A stretch of 64,000 nucleotides of DNA from Rhodoferax sp. (GTDB lineage Bacteria; Pseudomonadota; Gammaproteobacteria; Burkholderiales; Burkholderiaceae_C). Both the position numbers and the translations under genes were made by a program. Below are positions 37,890 through 46,200 of the stretch, piece by piece. The notes beneath the pieces are model-generated. The model made no database searches, had not been told where the DNA came from, and was given only the letters and a program-made list of their open reading frames with translations. The number at the start of each line of letters is the position of its first letter. Positions within the stretch are counted from its first letter, which is position 1. The stretch covers positions 1 through 64,000 of the forward strand of contig NZ_JAMPYG010000012.1 of the NCBI RefSeq assembly GCF_023700745.1, read 5' to 3'.

Positions 37890-39023
37890 TCAACTTGATG
37901 CCGGTGTTTTGCTGTGCCGGTAATCCCACCAAGGTAGAACCTTGCGCATGGACCGTACCTGGCCACTGTACTGAGCCGAATATCCAGGTACTTTGGCGAT
38001 CTGGCCGAGCCATTGGGGTGTTTGCAGCAGCTGGCGCAAGGCCCCAATGCCAGGCTGTGCCAGGGCCGATTTAAGGCAAACCAGGTGGTACTGCTCCTCG
38101 GCCAGCGGGACAAAGTCGAGTCCGGCTTGCTGCGCGGCGGCAGCGATGCCCATGCCCGCATCACATTGGCCCGCTGCCACCGCTTGCGCCACGGCAGCGT
38201 GCGACGGCTCGGTGTGGTCATAGCCATTCACCTCACTGGCCAGCAGATTGGCCTGCGCCAGCAGTTCATCGAGCACCACGCGTGTGCCACTGCCCAGCGT
38301 GCGGTTGGCAAAGCGGACCCGGCGCAATACCACGTCCTGCAAGCTGTGTACGTCCCGTGGGTTGCCGCGCGCCACCATTAAGCCCTGGGTACGCTGGGCA
38401 AAACCAATAATTTTGTGTTGACCGGGCTGTAACAGCGGTTTGTAGGTGCGCTCTGTCAGGGTTTTTTTACCGCTGCCGAGCAGGGTGTGAAAGCCAGCCA
38501 TCACACAGCGGCCTTCGTTCAGCGCGCGGATGGCATCGACACTGCCTGTGAAGCGGATGTCCAGATGCAGCCTGCCGGGTCCGGAATCCAGCGCCAGGGT
38601 TTCCCTTTTCAGCGCATGCTCGCGCAAGCTTGAGAGCGCATCGTCATGGCTGGCGTAGAGTGTGACCACATGTACGCTGTCGTCAAAGGCCAGCGCGTAG
38701 CTGCGTTCCAGCTCGGCGCGCAAGGCCTCTATCTGGGGTGACAGACGGGCTTGGGCCTGGCGCTCAGCCCACATCAGTTTGTTGCCGAACGTTGTCAAAC
38801 GGGCTGATTGACCTTTTTCCCAGACCACCAACTCGTTGCCCAGCTCGTTTTCCCAGCGTTTGAGTTCGCCCCAGACGTGGCGGTAGCTCAAGCCCAGCGC
38901 GCGTGCGCCTCCAGAAATGGAGCCCTGGCTGCTGACGGCCTGCAGCAAGTCGATCAGCGGATTGCGTACCTGCGCGGGGCTGCTGTCTTGGGAGAGGGTG
39001 TAGTGGAGTTGGAGCCTATGCAC
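37890..39023 (-). CDS. ModE-type HTH regulator with PBP-like sensor domain
   Basis: Predicted DNA-binding regulator of 377 residues. Residues about 20-110 are a ModE/LysR-type winged helix (LLQAVSSQGSISGGARALGLSYRHVWGELKRWENELG). The rest is a periplasmic-binding-protein-like ligand domain (about 125-350) with LNEGRCVMAGFHTLLG, NRTLGSGTRVVLDELL and GQCDAGMGIAAAA, as in the PBP_like family often fused to ModE-type HTH. It is divergent from tupBCA with a 97-base gap that holds a strong dyad, so it probably controls tungstate uptake. The ligand could be tungstate or molybdate, or a pterin; this is inference. Confidence 0.85.
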   Translation of the reverse strand: MHRLQLHYTLSQDSSPAQVRNPLIDLLQAVSSQGSISGGARALGLSYRHVWGELKRWENELGNELVVWEKGQSARLTTFGNKLMWAERQAQARLSPQIEALRAELERSYALAFDDSVHVVTLYASHDDALSSLREHALKRETLALDSGPGRLHLDIRFTGSVDAIRALNEGRCVMAGFHTLLGSGKKTLTERTYKPLLQPGQHKIIGFAQRTQGLMVARGNPRDVHSLQDVVLRRVRFANRTLGSGTRVVLDELLAQANLLASEVNGYDHTEPSHAAVAQAVAAGQCDAGMGIAAAAQQAGLDFVPLAEEQYHLVCLKSALAQPGIGALRQLLQTPQWLGQIAKVPGYSAQYSGQVRSMRKVLPWWDYRHSKTPASS

Positions 39024-39040
39024 GATGGTTCATATCGCCA

Positions 39041-39073
39041 GGTTTTAGATCGGTGGCTACGATAGCTTAAACC
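39041..39073. promoter_or_regulatory. Dyad operator candidate between regulator and tupB
   Basis: GGTTTTAG and CTTAAACC (one mismatch) enclose the perfect inner pair ATCG/CGAT. The 33-base dyad lies centrally between the divergent starts of the ModE-like regulator and tupB, as expected for an operator serving both. Confidence 0.5.
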
Positions 39074-39120
39074 ATAAAGATCAGCGCCACGAGGGCGTCT
39101 GTCCCGGAATCATTTTTGCC

Positions 39121-39861
39121 ATGACCACCTTTGTCGAAAGCGGTGCCACCGCGCTGCAACTCATCACCGCCATGGACACCGAATTGCTCACGATTGTGGG
39201 CCGCTCCCTGGCTGTGAGTGCCACCGCCTGCGCGCTGGCCTGCAGCCTGGGGCTGGTGTTGGGCGCCTGGCTGGGGGTGGCCCGCTTTGCCGGGCGTGGC
39301 GCCGTGCTGACGCTGCTCAATACATTTTTGGCCGTGCCCTCGGTGGTGGTCGGGCTGCTGATTTACCTGCTGCTGTCGCGTACCGGGCCGCTGGGATTTT
39401 TGGGCTGGTTGTTCAGCTTCAAGGCCATGGTGCTGGCGCAAGCAGTGCTGGTGCTGCCGGTGGTCACCGCCTTGACGCGGCAAGCGGTGGAAGATGCACA
39501 GGATGTGCATGGTGAGCAATTGCAGTCGCTCGGTGCCCAGCCGCTGATGCGCAGCCTGTTGCTGGCCTGGGACGAGCGCTACGCCTTGCTCACCGTGCTG
39601 ATTGCATCTTTTGGCCGCGCCGTCTCGGAAGTGGGCGCGGTGATGATCGTGGGCGGCAACATCGACGGTTTTACCCGTGTCATGACCACGGCGATTGCGT
39701 TGGAGACCAGCAAGGGCGACTTGCCGCTGGCCCTGGGGCTGGGACTGATCTTGCTCGGCGTGGTGCTGTTGCTCAACATGCTGATCGCGTGGCTGCGGCG
39801 CTGGCGCGAAAAGCAGGAGGGCGGCACGGCCCCTGTGTCGGCGTTGGGAGTGCGCGCTTGA
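39121..39861 (+). CDS. tupB: Tungstate ABC transporter permease
   Basis: Inner-membrane permease of 246 residues with about five helices. It belongs to the TupB family. The EAA-type loop that docks the ATPase is seen around SLGAQPLMRSLLLAWDERYALLTVLIASFGRAVSEVGAVMIVGGN, where AVSEVGAVMIVGGNI is characteristic. TupABC imports tungstate with very high affinity. The gene starts the tupBCA operon, in which each gene overlaps the next by 4 bases. No clear SD precedes the ATG. Confidence 0.9.
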   Translation: MTTFVESGATALQLITAMDTELLTIVGRSLAVSATACALACSLGLVLGAWLGVARFAGRGAVLTLLNTFLAVPSVVVGLLIYLLLSRTGPLGFLGWLFSFKAMVLAQAVLVLPVVTALTRQAVEDAQDVHGEQLQSLGAQPLMRSLLLAWDERYALLTVLIASFGRAVSEVGAVMIVGGNIDGFTRVMTTAIALETSKGDLPLALGLGLILLGVVLLLNMLIAWLRRWREKQEGGTAPVSALGVRA

Positions 39862-40577
39862 ACAGGGTTTACACACTGACCGATGCGTGTGCCCATTTTG
39901 GTCCGCCGAACCGCGCAGTGCGCGCACTCTCCGATATCAGCTTGCAGATTCACGCGGGTGAGCGCGTGGCGCTGGTAGGGGCCAATGGCTGCGGCAAGAG
40001 CACACTGTTGCGTTTGTTGCACGGCCTGACGCCACCCACATCGGGGCAAGTCCGGAGTGAACCTGGCTTGCGTCAGGCCATGCTTTTTCAAAAACCTCAC
40101 CTGATGCGTCTGTCGGTGCAGGCCAATATTGCGCTGGGCCTGTGGCTGCGTGGTACACCCTGGGTTCAGGCAAGGGTTCAGGCCTTGACGGCGCTGGACC
40201 GGGTGGGTTTGCTGGCGCTGGCCCGGCGCAACGCACGCCAGCTCTCCGGCGGTCAGCAGCAGCGGGTGGCCATGGCGCGCGCCTGGTCCTTGAAGCCACA
40301 AGTGCTGTTGCTCGATGAGCCGACCGCCAGCCTGGACCCCCACGCCAAGCGCGAGGTGGAGTCCCTGATTGAAGAGTTTGCCAGCGGTTCAGAGGCCATG
40401 ACCCTTGTGTTTGCCAGCCATAACCTCGGTCAGGTCAAGCGCCTGGCGAGCCGTGTGATCTATCTGGAGCAGGGCCGGGTGCTGGCTGACTTGCCGGTGC
40501 AGGATTTTTTTGGCGGGCCCTTGCTGCAGCAACAGTACCCGGCGGCCCATTTGTTTGTCAAAGGAGAACTTGTATGA
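39858..40577 (+). CDS. tupC: Tungstate ABC transporter ATPase
   Basis: ABC ATPase of about 239 residues energising TupB. Walker A is GANGCGKST (near 43), the Q-loop FQKPH, the signature LSGGQQQRV (near 131), Walker B LLLDEPTASLD (near 152) and the H-loop FASHN. The TTG at 39858 is chosen because it gives the same 4-base overlap with tupB that tupA has with tupC. The tracked ATG 23 codons upstream lies well inside tupB. No TOBE domain is present, unlike the ModC at 49603. Confidence 0.9.
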   Translation: MNRVYTLTDACAHFGPPNRAVRALSDISLQIHAGERVALVGANGCGKSTLLRLLHGLTPPTSGQVRSEPGLRQAMLFQKPHLMRLSVQANIALGLWLRGTPWVQARVQALTALDRVGLLALARRNARQLSGGQQQRVAMARAWSLKPQVLLLDEPTASLDPHAKREVESLIEEFASGSEAMTLVFASHNLGQVKRLASRVIYLEQGRVLADLPVQDFFGGPLLQQQYPAAHLFVKGELV

Positions 40578-41428
40578 AAACCGTGAAATCTTTTCTCCTT
40601 TTTCAAGTGCGCGCAGACTTGACCTTGGCGCGGCTAACGGCTGTTGCGTTCGCCTGTCTGGGTGCTTCCCTGCCGGTGCAAGCGCAGTCGCCGTCGATTG
40701 TGGTGGCGTCAACCACGTCGACCGAACAATCGGGGTTATTTTCCGTGCTACTGCCCGAGTTCAAGAAAGCCAGTGGCATCGAGGTGAAGGTGGTCGCTTT
40801 GGGCACCGGCCAGGCCATCGACATGGGGCGCCGCGGCGATGCCGACGTGTTGTTTGTGCATGACAAGGTGGCCGAGGAAAAAGTAGTGGCAGAAGGCTTC
40901 GCTGTCAAGCGCCTTGAGGTGATGTACAACGACTTTGTATTGGTGGGTCCGGCGACTGACCCGCTCAAGGTCAAGGGCTCGGATGTGGTTGAAGCGCTTA
41001 AAAAAATCGCTGCAGCCAATGGTGCGTTCATCTCGCGTGGCGATAAAAGCGGCACCCATGCGGCTGAGCTGCGTTTCTGGAAAATAGCCGACCTGGCGGA
41101 AAAACAGGGCAACGGCTACAGATCCTGCGGCTGCGGCATGGGGCCGGCACTCAACATGGCGTCCAGCAGCAATGCCTACGCGTTGACCGACCGGGGCACC
41201 TGGCTCAACTTCAAAAACCGGGGCGAATTGAAAGTGCTGGTGGAAGGCGACCAACGCTTGTTCAACCAATACGGGGTGATGCTGGTCAATCCGGCCAAGC
41301 ACCCGCATGTGAAAGCGACAGAGGGTCAGAAATTCGTCGACTGGGTGACATCAGCCGCCGGTCAGGGCGCGATTGTCAGCTACAAAATTGGCGGTGAACA
41401 ATTGTTTTTTCCGAACGCGGTGAAGTGA
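40574..41428 (+). CDS. tupA: Tungstate-binding periplasmic protein
   Basis: Substrate-binding protein of 284 residues with an N-terminal signal peptide cleaved near VQAQ (about residue 37). The mature chain opens with SIVVASTTSTEQSGLFS, the TTST-x-SG oxyanion motif typical of TupA. LGTGQAIDMGRRGDADVLFVHD and FISRGDKSGTHAAELRFW (near 155) are also typical of this family and differ from ModA. AAAGGAG is 7 bases before the start. It is the last gene of the tupBCA operon; A last is less common than A first. Confidence 0.92.
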   Translation: MKTVKSFLLFQVRADLTLARLTAVAFACLGASLPVQAQSPSIVVASTTSTEQSGLFSVLLPEFKKASGIEVKVVALGTGQAIDMGRRGDADVLFVHDKVAEEKVVAEGFAVKRLEVMYNDFVLVGPATDPLKVKGSDVVEALKKIAAANGAFISRGDKSGTHAAELRFWKIADLAEKQGNGYRSCGCGMGPALNMASSSNAYALTDRGTWLNFKNRGELKVLVEGDQRLFNQYGVMLVNPAKHPHVKATEGQKFVDWVTSAAGQGAIVSYKIGGEQLFFPNAVK

Positions 41429-41453
41429 ATGCCGACTGGGGTTCTCACGGGCC

Positions 41454-41771
41454 TCAGTTGCGTAGTAGCACATACAACATCGTGCCCGTCAAAATACTCA
41501 GCAAGGGGTGTTTTTTCCACCATTGCAAGGCCACGACGGTGGCCGCCGCCGCCGCTTCTGCCCAAGGGCCGGACGGATTTTGGCGGGCACTGCCGACCAG
41601 CGTGTGCAACAGCAACAGCGCCATGATGGCCAGTGGCAAAAAGCGTCCCAGCTGTTGCACCAGCGGGTGACTTTGCAGCCAGCGCGCCGCCAGAAAGGGC
41701 AGGGCGCGCAGACCAAATGTGACCACGGCCATGGCTGCGATCGCACCAATGGCATACGTAATGTCGATCAT
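41454..41771 (-). CDS. azlD: AzlD-type branched-chain amino acid export subunit
   Basis: Small membrane protein of 105 residues with about four hydrophobic segments. FGLRALPFLAARWLQSHPLVQQLGRFLPLAIMALLLLHTL is the AzlD signature, followed by the WWKKHPLLSILTGTMLYVLLRN end. AzlCD/YgaZH pairs export branched-chain amino acids. The tracked ORF overextends into azlC; ATG 41771 overlaps azlC by 4 bases, so the pair is translationally coupled. It converges on tupA. Confidence 0.88.
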   Translation of the reverse strand: MIDITYAIGAIAAMAVVTFGLRALPFLAARWLQSHPLVQQLGRFLPLAIMALLLLHTLVGSARQNPSGPWAEAAAAATVVALQWWKKHPLLSILTGTMLYVLLRN

Positions 41772-42469
41772 GGTGTGACCTCGCTGGCAGCCGGCTTGCG
41801 CCAGAACAGTCCGGCCAGCACGCTCAGGCCAATGGCGCTCAACAGGGCGTGTTGCGGCAGCAGCGCCCAGGCGACCGCATAACTCACCACGGCCACCCAC
41901 AGCGGTGCGGCTGAGTCAGCATGGCGCCACTGTTCCACCGCGAGCACGGCAAACAGGGCCGCCAGCGCAAAGTCCAGCCCCACCAGTGAAATTTGCGCCT
42001 GCGCCCCGATCACGGCGCCCAACAAAGTGCCCAACACCCACCAGCCCTGGTTGAGCAAGGCGACGGTGACCATCTGGCGCGTGCGGGTGCCCGGCGGCAG
42101 CGTGGTCAGCACCGAATAGGTCTCATCGGTCAGGGCAAACACCAGATACCAGCGTGCCCAGGGTTTCACAGGGAGCTTGTCCAGCAGAGACAAACCATAA
42201 AACACGTGACGTAAGTTCACCACCAGGGTGGCCAGGGCGATGGAGGCCACGGGCAGTCCCGCGGCCAGCATCGGCACCATCATGAACTGCGCTGCACCGG
42301 CAAACACAAAAACACTGGCCAGGAGCGCCAGCCACCACGGTGCGCCCGCCTGCACAAACAAAAAGCCGAACACCATGCCCAGCGGCACATAACCCATGGC
42401 CACCGGCACCGAGAGTGACAATACTGAAATGGGGCGGCTGGGCGGGCTGGGAGCGGGTGTGGCGGACAT
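41768..42469 (-). CDS. azlC: AzlC-type branched-chain amino acid exporter
   Basis: Inner-membrane protein of 233 residues with five to six helices, the main subunit of the AzlCD exporter. VPVAMGYVPLGMVFGFLFVQAGAPWWLALLASVFVFAGAAQFM and NLRHVFYGLSLL (near 85) are family hallmarks; ALTDETYSVLT (near 110) is also conserved. Export of leucine, isoleucine and valine is family knowledge. Proximity to branched-chain dehydrogenase genes 18 kb away may be coincidence. It is divergent from the histidine phosphatase gene. Confidence 0.9.
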   Translation of the reverse strand: MSATPAPSPPSRPISVLSLSVPVAMGYVPLGMVFGFLFVQAGAPWWLALLASVFVFAGAAQFMMVPMLAAGLPVASIALATLVVNLRHVFYGLSLLDKLPVKPWARWYLVFALTDETYSVLTTLPPGTRTRQMVTVALLNQGWWVLGTLLGAVIGAQAQISLVGLDFALAALFAVLAVEQWRHADSAAPLWVAVVSYAVAWALLPQHALLSAIGLSVLAGLFWRKPAASEVTP

Positions 42470-42580
42470 GATGCTTGGCGAGTCGGTGCGGTCAGAAGAC
42501 CGGGATTGTGACAGCCTGTATTTTTGCCACCTCGCGTGCGAGGCGCCGTTGGCACTGACTTTTGGTGATAAATTTGGGTC

Positions 42581-43276
42581 ATGATGATTATTCGCAGTAC
42601 CCGCGTGGCATTTTTATGTGCCTCGCTGCTGTCGGTGGTGGCGCTTCTGACGGCACCAGTCCACGCCGCGGACGCCAAGCAGGCACCGCTTGTGGCTACC
42701 GGAACCCAATTCATTGAACGCGCGGCCACCGCAAAGACCCTGGCGCAGCTGCGTCAGGGCGGTTATGCCCTGTATCTGCGTCACGCCAGCACCGACAACA
42801 ACCAGCCCGACCGCCTGCCGACGGTGGATCTGATGGATTGCAGCACCCAGCGACCGTTGACCGCTGAGGGACGCGCCCAGGCGGCCCACGTTGGGCGCGC
42901 CATCCGGGCGGCACGCATTCCCATCAAAAACATCCACATCAGCCCGCTGTGCCGCGTCAGGGACACGGCCAGAGCAGCGTTTCCTGGCCGCAAGGTCCTG
43001 GTGGACGGGCTGCTCATGTACACCGGCAACATGACCGAGGCCCAGAAGGCCCCCATTGTTGCCAACACCCGGCAGCTGCTGTCCAGGCCGGTGGCCTTGG
43101 GCAGCAACCGCCTGGTGATTGCCCACGCGCCCAATTTGATGGACTTGATGGGCTACTTTCCCAAAGAGGCCACGCTGGTGGTGTTTCGCCCCCGGGGCGA
43201 AGCCGGGTTTGATTATGTGGCGAGCATCCCGCTCGATTTGTGGGCAGAGCTGTTACCCCCAGGGGCTATCAAATGA
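42581..43276 (+). CDS. Exported histidine phosphatase family protein
   Basis: Branch-2-like histidine phosphatase of 231 residues with an N-terminal signal peptide ending VHAAD (about residue 30). The catalytic motif appears as YLRHASTDN (near 66) with alanine in place of the usual glycine after RH. LTAEGRAQAAHVGRAIRAARIP and ISPLCRVRDTARAAF provide the second arginine, and VIAHAPN carries the second catalytic histidine. The substrate is unknown. The stop codon overlaps the start of the hybrid kinase by 4 bases, so the two are coupled. ATAAAT ends 7 bases before the ATG and no SD is visible. Confidence 0.85.
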   Translation: MMIIRSTRVAFLCASLLSVVALLTAPVHAADAKQAPLVATGTQFIERAATAKTLAQLRQGGYALYLRHASTDNNQPDRLPTVDLMDCSTQRPLTAEGRAQAAHVGRAIRAARIPIKNIHISPLCRVRDTARAAFPGRKVLVDGLLMYTGNMTEAQKAPIVANTRQLLSRPVALGSNRLVIAHAPNLMDLMGYFPKEATLVVFRPRGEAGFDYVASIPLDLWAELLPPGAIK

Positions 43277-46200
43277 CAAACCATGCAAGGGGTGATCCGC
43301 ATCGCAGCGGGCAACCCACTGTGACCAGCAAAGGCCGGGTCTCGCCGATATTTTTGGTGTTTGTCCTGCCCGTGCTGCTGGTCATGCTGGTTGCGGGGGC
43401 TATTGTTTTTTCTTCGGTCAACAGCATCCAGAGCGAATACCGCCTGATTGCGGCAGCGCAGGCAGCAGACACGGAAAGGCTGGCCGCTGCCACCCGCTTT
43501 AATCAGGATCTGGCGGCGATTCAGAAGTTGGTGACCACGACTCTGGAGCAGGCCGCCAGCGGGGGCATCGACCAGGGCCAGGTCTATCGTGTTCACTCGG
43601 CGGTCGTTAACTTGCTGGCCGGTCTGGAGTCCCGTCTGCTTGATCTGGAGAGCCTGCAAGAGCTTAATGAAGCGGTCGTGGAAGCGCGCCGGGACTTTCT
43701 GGTGTACCGCGACCTGATTGTCACGGCCACCGATCTGGCAGCCATTGACCCGATGAGTGCCATGCGGCAGGCTTTCCAGGCCGGGCAGAGTTATGTGGCC
43801 TTCAGCGAGCATACGCACAGCATTGCCACCCGCGCAACCGAGGGCATGGCCCGGCGCGCTGACGCGCAGGCGCAGTCGTTTGAAAAATATGTCACTGAGA
43901 TGCTGCTCACTGCCGCGCTGTTGCTGGTGGCCTTGCTGCTGTTGTGGTTCTTCATTGCGCGCCAGATGCTGCAGCGGGTGTCGGTGTTGTCGAAGGCCAT
44001 GCAGGAGATGACTCGCCGAGAGTTGTCGGCCGGTGCCAGCGCTGAAATCGAGCGTATCAGCCAGGACAAGCGCAGTGTGCTGCGCGACATGGCCAGCGCG
44101 GTGCTGGCGTTTCGCGATGCGGTCAAGGACCGCGCGCACGCGCAGGCCGACCTGGGCGAACGCATCAAGGAGTTGTCATGCCTGTATGACGTCTCTGGAT
44201 TGATGGAGCGTGATGATCTGACTGAACCGGACCTGCTGATGGCCTTGGTCGGGCGCTTGCCGGCGGCCATGCGTTATCCCGATCTGGCCGCCGCGTGCAT
44301 TGGGTCAACGACTGGTTTGATCGGTGATACGGCTGTCATGGAGCAGACGCAATTTTTGTCAGTGTCGTTTGGTGGCGCCGATGGTGTGGCACTGCATGAA
44401 TTGCGGGTGGCTTACCTGGGAGCTTTGCCTACAGATGCGGGGGCGCCTTTTCTGGCCGAAGAGCAGACGTTGCTGGATGCCATTCGCGTGCGCTTGAACA
44501 AGACGCTCGGGCTGCGCCGCGCGCGTGCCAGTGAAGCGGAGACGCAGGCCTTGATGAACGCCATCTTCGCGCAGGCCGCCAACGCCATCAACCTGATCGA
44601 GGTGCAGACCCTGCGCATCGTCCAGGTCAATGCGGCCAGCTCGCGCATTTTGGGCTACAGCCGCGACGAGTTGCTGCAGATGACACTGCACGACTACCAG
44701 TCTGCGGACGATGACGAAGGCTTGCAGGAACGGGTCAACAAGGCGGTGGCGGCAGGCGGCGCCAGTTTTGACAATGTCTACCGCTGTAAAGATGGCCGCC
44801 GGATTGATGTACATATCAAAGCCAGCCTGATTCGACAGCACGGGGTGGATTACATGGTGGTCTTGTGGGACGACATCACCGAGTCCAAAAAAGCCGAGCT
44901 GGCCCTGCGCAAGCTCAGCACAGCCGTGGAACAGAGCCCGCATGCGGTGGTGATTACCGACATCGATGCACGAATTGAATACGTCAACGATGCCTTTGTC
45001 AGGCTGACCGGTTTCAGTCGCGACCAGGTCATGGGTCAGAATCCGCGCCTGTTGAGCTCGGGCAAAACGCCACCGGAAGTCTATCTGGGTATGTGGCAGA
45101 CGCTGACTGGCGGTCAGACCTGGAGTGGCAAGTTCATCAACCGCACCCGTGACGGGTACGAACGCACCGAGGCCGCCATCATCACGCCACTGCGCGATAT
45201 CCATGGCCGCATCTGCAACTATGTGGCGGTCAAGGAGGACATCACCGAGCGCCAGCGCAGCGAGGACGAGCTGCGCAAGCTGTACCTGGCCGTGGAGCAA
45301 AGCCCGGAAAGCATCGTTATTACCAATACCTCGGCTGAAATCGAGTACGTCAACCAGGCATTTATTCACGCCACCGGCTACAGCCGTGAGGAAGCACTGG
45401 GGCTGAATCCGCGGGTGCTCAAGTCGGGCAAGACCCCGCCGGCGACCTACCAGGAGATGTGGGACGCACTGACCCGCGGTGACACCTGGAGCGGCATTTT
45501 GTTCAACCGTCGCAAGGACGGCAGCGAGTACGAGGAGCAGGCCACCATCACGCCGGTGCGCCAGGCCGACGGTCATGTCAGTCATTATCTGGCGATCAAG
45601 GAAAACGTGACCGAAAAGCGCCGTATGACCGATGAGCTGGCGCAATACCGTAGGAACCTGGAGCAACTCGTCGCTGTCCGCACGGCCGAGCTGACCGAGG
45701 TGTACGAGTCGCTGCGGGTAGCGGGCGAAGAGCAAATGGCGATTTTTGAAACCGCCACCTCGGGCATGGCCCTGATCAAGGACCGGATCTTTGTGCGCAC
45801 CAACAAGCGCCTGTGTGAATTGTTCGGCTGGATGGAGGGGGCCATGGTCGGTCAGCCCACGGCCATCTGGTATCCCGATGCCGAAGCAGCACGGCAGGGT
45901 AGCGAGCCGGTGTATGAGCAAATCTGGAAAGGGAAGGCGCATCGCCGCGAGCAGCAGTTGATGCGCAGGGATGGCAGCCTGTTCTGGGCCCGCCTGACCG
46001 GCCGGGCGGTCGATGTGAATTTTCCAGACATGGGCACGGTGTGGGTGGTTGATGATATTTCAGACGAACGGTCGAGCGCCCAAGCCATGCGCCAAGCCAA
46101 GGAGCTGGCTGAAGACGCGGCTCGCACCAAGGCCAATTTCCTGGCCAACATGAGCCATGAAATCCGTACCCCCATGAATGCCGTGATTGGTATGACGCAT

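Noticed and set aside
37805-38227. 140-codon minus-strand ORF overlapping the ModE-like regulator
   Set aside because: Out of frame with a well-supported regulator and lacking any domain signal.
42550-42565. TGGCAC upstream of the histidine phosphatase as a sigma-54 promoter
   Set aside because: The TTGC element is not at the required spacing.
44359-45942. 527-codon minus-strand ORF within the hybrid kinase
   Set aside because: Shadow of the PAS domains; biased composition and no start signals.
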